Shown here piece after piece: positions 60,331 to 64,000 of a stretch of 64,000 nucleotides of DNA (positions within the stretch are counted from its first letter, which is position 1; each line of letters starts with the position of its first letter). The notes beneath the pieces are model-generated. The model searched no databases, was not told the origin of the DNA, and saw nothing but the letters and a program-made list of their open reading frames with translations. Origin of the DNA: Cycas panzhihuaensis (taxonomy: Eukaryota > Cycadophyta); the NCBI GenBank assembly GCA_023213395.1, contig CM041465.1:242179741-242243740 (forward strand), written 5' to 3'. Both the position numbers and the translations under genes were made by a program.

Positions 60331-61290
60331 AAAACATAAATGTCTAAACAAACTACTCTTCTAAGTCATCTTAAGACCAAATGATCCATAAGGATCCATT
60401 GCCCTAACATAATGAGAAGATAAGTAAAGATGATAAAGGTAAAGAAAAGTAGGTCCAAGATGATAAAGGTGAACCTTCGAGTTGTAATTCATTGAAGAAG
60501 ACTACCACTCTCTCTAATCTTTTAATAAAAAGATTTAATAATCAATAACATCCACCTCCTAAAGGTGGGGATATTAAGAAAATGATAAACATGGTAGAGA
60601 CTACTAAGAGTGCAGGTCCATCTAAATTATTTAATGATTTGGTAGTGAGGAATCTTGACTCTTTACCACTAGTACTCCTCCATCCTATCATGTTTAAGTC
60701 CATTTCCTCTAGATTAAAGGATGGATCTTTCTCCTTCGTAGAAGAATTAAAGACCATTCTAATAAGCATATCAATTATTAATTTTCTAAAGTGTTATCTT
60801 GAGTAATGTCAACTTCTATTTGATGTATTAGGAGTTCCTATAGTAGTTTCTTTACACACTTCTATGCTTTATTTCGACCTTGCTACCTTATCTAGTTGTT
60901 CTTCCCATGCATCAAATAACATACCTCTATTTTACATTGAGATTATGGAGGATGGTGTTGATATCAAGTGAGTTATTATTGACGAGGTATCATCTATTAA
61001 TGTAATCCCTCTTTTTCTTATTAAGGATTTAGAGATTTCTATTTTTGACCCATGTGAGTGGATTTGTTTAGGGTATGGTACGAATCAGAAGATGTGCTTA
61101 GGTCAAACCACTCTTCTTCTTATGTTGGAAGAAAAGACAGTTCTTACCAAGCTTACCATTATCAATATAGACTTAAAATATAACATATTTTTAGGTAGAC
61201 CATGGATTACCCAAATGGTAGTGGTTTGTTCCTCCCTATTCAATGAACTTAGGTTCATCCATGAGCGAGAATTAAAGATTGTCAAGTGAA
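60331..61290 (+). pseudogene. C0 pre-protease linker and protease
   Basis: Linker: NMVETTKSAGPSKLFNDLVV and SLPLVLLHPIMFKSISSRLK (60582-60806). Protease: IIDEVSSINVIPLFLIKDLE (about 60977-61035), where the active-site triad is DEVSS rather than DGGSS or DSGSS. The distal part is LTIINIDLKYNIFLGRPWIT (61092-61289). It keeps the segment that C1 has lost after the active site. Confidence 0.82.
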
Positions 61291-62640
61291 ATCCGAAACC
61301 CATTAAGTAATGAATTCCTCTTATTGAGACTTTTTCAGAATCTGGTGAATCCTTCAATTTCCTAGAGTGTTTATTTTAATCACTCGGTTTAGGTCAATAC
61401 TTTACTATTGAAGCCCCTTCTACCGAACTAGAGGTAAAGGGTGTGGATTTAGTTAAAGTTATTCCTTTGTCATCAGGCTTGCCATATACTTTTATTCCTT
61501 CAGACTTGACTGATTACTCTTTGGTTTCTTCTTCTTCTTTCATTTTTTATGAAGAAGTGGCTTCTCATTCCATCGTATCTCATGGAGGTCCATCCCCAAT
61601 TGGGCTTGCTGGTACAGGTACCTTCCCTCTTGTTTAGGCTCATTTCTCATAGTTTTTGTGCTTGCTCTTAGAGGTAAATCTAGTGGTTCCTCTCATTACC
61701 ACTAATTCAGTTACTACTTCTTCGAGTTAGTTGTGTATGATTTACATGTTGATGCTTTCCCATCTTTCTCTTACTCCTCTTTCTTCAAACTTGGTTGAAT
61801 ATACATGAGAGGAAGATATTATTACATCAACATCTAGATCTAGAATTAGAGGGTGAAGATACTAATTCACTTAATATAGGTCAAACTAGTTGTGATACCT
61901 CCACTGTAGTACAAGAAGTGAATTCCATCTCCACTATTTCTTTTCCTACCCATCCTCATATGGATCCTCTGTCATCTTCTCTCATCCTAATATCTTGGTC
62001 TGACCATGATTGTGGTGTGAATCATCAAGATTTTAACCAAGTTTTTTCTTCAATTTGGGAGTTCATCGATAGACCCATTTTCTTTTCTCATGATTTTTCA
62101 ATCATGGAGTTTGTTCCCAATTATCCAAATTCTTTGATTAATCCTCTTTCACCCTTTATACCTCTCTCTCTCTCAATCTATCTTCTAATCTAAAATCCTT
62201 CTCCTCATCAATCTCTTTCATTTGGACCATTTTAAAAATGACATAGTAATCATAGAGCAGCTAGTAAGTGCATCTCCTAGTTTCCCTCATGGATATCATA
62301 AGTTAGGTTTTTCAAAAGTTATAGTTAATTATTCTCGACCCCAAGAGTCTATTTCTTTAATAGAGCATGCTCCTCCTCATTTTAAGGAAGGGAATGCATT
62401 GTTTATGGAGAAAACCATTGATGTAGACCTAGAGATAGAGGATGTTTCTAGAATTATCAAGTTGGGAGCTAGTAGTACTTCCCAAAAGATCACTCAGTTT
62501 AAGGATCTCTTTTGTGAGTTCCACTTAATTTTTATGTAGGACAATAAAGATATACAAGGCCTTTACTTCCAAATTGTTGAAAATAATATTATAGTACTTC
62601 TTAGCATTAAACCTAAGTGGCAAAAGTAACGTCTTATTCA
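61291..62640 (+). pseudogene. C0 protease-RT linker, cut at its end
   Basis: It is homologous to C1 46339-47690, with open pieces at 61443-61637, 61795-62193 and 62222-62539 (LVSASPSFPHGYHKLGFSKV, SISLIEHAPPHFKEGNALFM). It reaches the RT lead-in (TSQKITQFKDLFCEFHLIF) and stops near 62640. Confidence 0.75.
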
Positions 62641-63660
62641 CCTGCATCTCCCTCTACAATAAGGATAAACTACAACTTCAAAGATTTTTCCTTTTCTTAA
62701 TAAGTTAAAACAATGGACAAACTCCCTTTTTTTCTAATTTCTTCTTGCTTTTACTGAGTGTTGATGTGCTTTTGTGATAGATCCTACTCATAATTATATA
62801 AATCTTTTAGTCTTTCTAGCATCTACACTAATTGTGAGCTTTTTATCACCATACTTAGATCTCATTCTCTTTTGGGTTCCATACTCAAAAGAGAACTTAG
62901 GCCCCTAGCCTTACTTTTTTTACATCTTAGAAAGAGAAATTCTTCCATTAGCTTCAGGTAGTTAGTATATAGTTGAGATCATACTTTTATTTACTCGTTT
63001 GTGACCTAGGAGTTTCCTTTTTGGTTATATATCAATGATTGTTCTTGATTGTTTTCATTATCCTTGGTTCTCTCTATTAATCTTTTGGAGTGGATACTGA
63101 TTTTTATGCCTTCCCTTCACATTTAGAGACACTGTAATTTTGATCTTCTCTTTTCCTACAGTTTGATCCTTAAGGAGGTTAGTCCCTTTTATTTTTTAGA
63201 TTCTATTCAAAAGAATAAATCCTTGTTGTGTTGAGTAAAAGAGTTTCATAGATGGATGATTATGATCCTTTTCTCGTAAAAAGTAGAAGTTGAAGTAAAA
63301 AAAAAAAACAAAGAAATAAAGTAAAGTAAAAAGAAGTAAAAGGAAGTTTGTTGTTATCATTTTCTTGCAATCTAAGGCAAGTCACATGGCAACTTTATCC
63401 CCACCTATCTATCTATAGGTCAGGTTCATTTGGATGAGTCATTTAGGATTTTTGGATCTAGCTACTTGGGTCCATCGTGGCCTTAGTTACAATCGAACCC
63501 TACTCGATGCCTTGTTGTTTTCAATCAAAATCATTTTATTTACACTTATTCTTCTTTATTTATCATAGTTAGATATCTACGTTTATTACCATCTCCTTAT
63601 TGATTGATTCTTGCACCCTCCTTTATAGATCACATAGTCTCCAAGCTTTAATTCTATTGT
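62641..63660 (+). other. C0 deletion junction and post-integrase spacer
   Basis: From about 62655 the sequence matches C1 50265 onward (CCTCTACAATAAGGATAAAC against CCTCTACAATGAGGATAAAC). RT, RNase H and integrase, about 2.56 kb in C1, are missing. The spacer keeps the A/G-rich stretch (63295-63345) seen at 50890-50990 in C1. Confidence 0.85.
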
Positions 63661-64000
63661 TCCCATGTCATTGAGTATCTTCACTTATGGAGGTAGTAAA
63701 AGAAACCCAAGACTGTCTACTTCTACTTGGGTGGTTTATGACCAATCATAAAGTCCCCTTCTTTCTATGGGGTCTTTCATACCTAGGGAGACCAATAATA
63801 AAGCCAAATACCTTACTATTATAGGAGCCTTGTAGGATGTTTTTTGCTTTTACCTTGGACCTATTACTATATATATTGACTCTCAAGTTATAGTTTTCCA
63901 ATTGGTCAGGACGTATCAAGTTCACTCTCGATGACTCCTTCTCTTGTATCATTAGGCTTCATTATTATTATCCCTATTTGCTTTAGCTATCATTCATTAT
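63661..64000 (+). pseudogene. C0 second (archaeal-type) RNase H, cut by window end
   Basis: SIFTYGGSKRNPRLSTSTWV (about 63667), ETNNKAKYLTIIGAL (about 63790), LGPITIYIDSQVIVFQLVRT (about 63855-63915). It matches the C1 copy at 51290-51670. First Asp is Tyr and the Glu of NNEAEY is Lys, but the IDSQ Asp is retained. The end lies outside the window. Confidence 0.83.

Overview
This window looks like repeat-dense nuclear DNA of a seed plant with a large genome. It is AT-rich, and I found no convincing host gene, tRNA or rRNA. Nearly everything that can be recognised is decayed LTR retrotransposon: Ty1/copia, and Ty3/gypsy of the Tat type, which carries a second archaeal-type RNase H. The species cannot be named from the sequence. 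All coding regions are interrupted by stops or frameshifts, so they are annotated as pseudogenes.

Left part (1-7.7 kb): a probable Tat-type LTR fragment (1-1960), unassigned AT-rich DNA, a degenerate CACACCTAGTC-type tandem repeat (4.44-4.73 kb), and a minus-strand gypsy RNase H/integrase remnant (4.9-6.5 kb).

Middle part (7.7-28.0 kb): a minus-strand Ty1/copia element A. Its two LTRs lie at 7727-8383 and 27440-28042, with gag at the right and integrase-RT-RNase H at the left. It is split by a minus-strand Tat-type gypsy element B (about 11.05-26.43 kb) with LTRs of about 2.5 kb, gag, protease, RT, integrase, a distant second RNase H and a possible antisense ORF. B has lost its primary RNase H by deletion. 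The copia A sequence flanking B has also lost roughly 150 codons.

Right part (28.0-64 kb): a nested stack on the plus strand. A B-related element E (LTR, primer-site motif, start of gag) is cut at 30983 by element C0. C0 gag is cut by a relative, C1 (32617-58703, target duplication CCACC). The 5' LTR of C1 is cut by copia B (33735-41943, duplication TCCCT). The leader of copia B is cut by a solo LTR of the copia A family (34249-34851, duplication TTTGA). C1 retains gag, protease, RT, RNase H, integrase, a second RNase H, an antisense pseudo-ORF and three successive short-repeat arrays before its 3' LTR. C0 resumes at 58709 and has lost RT, RNase H and integrase in one deletion.

The most interesting material is the 3' half of C1: the antisense pseudo-ORF at 52.8-54.5 kb and a run of six short hairpins at 55.76-55.99 kb whose stems show compensating changes.
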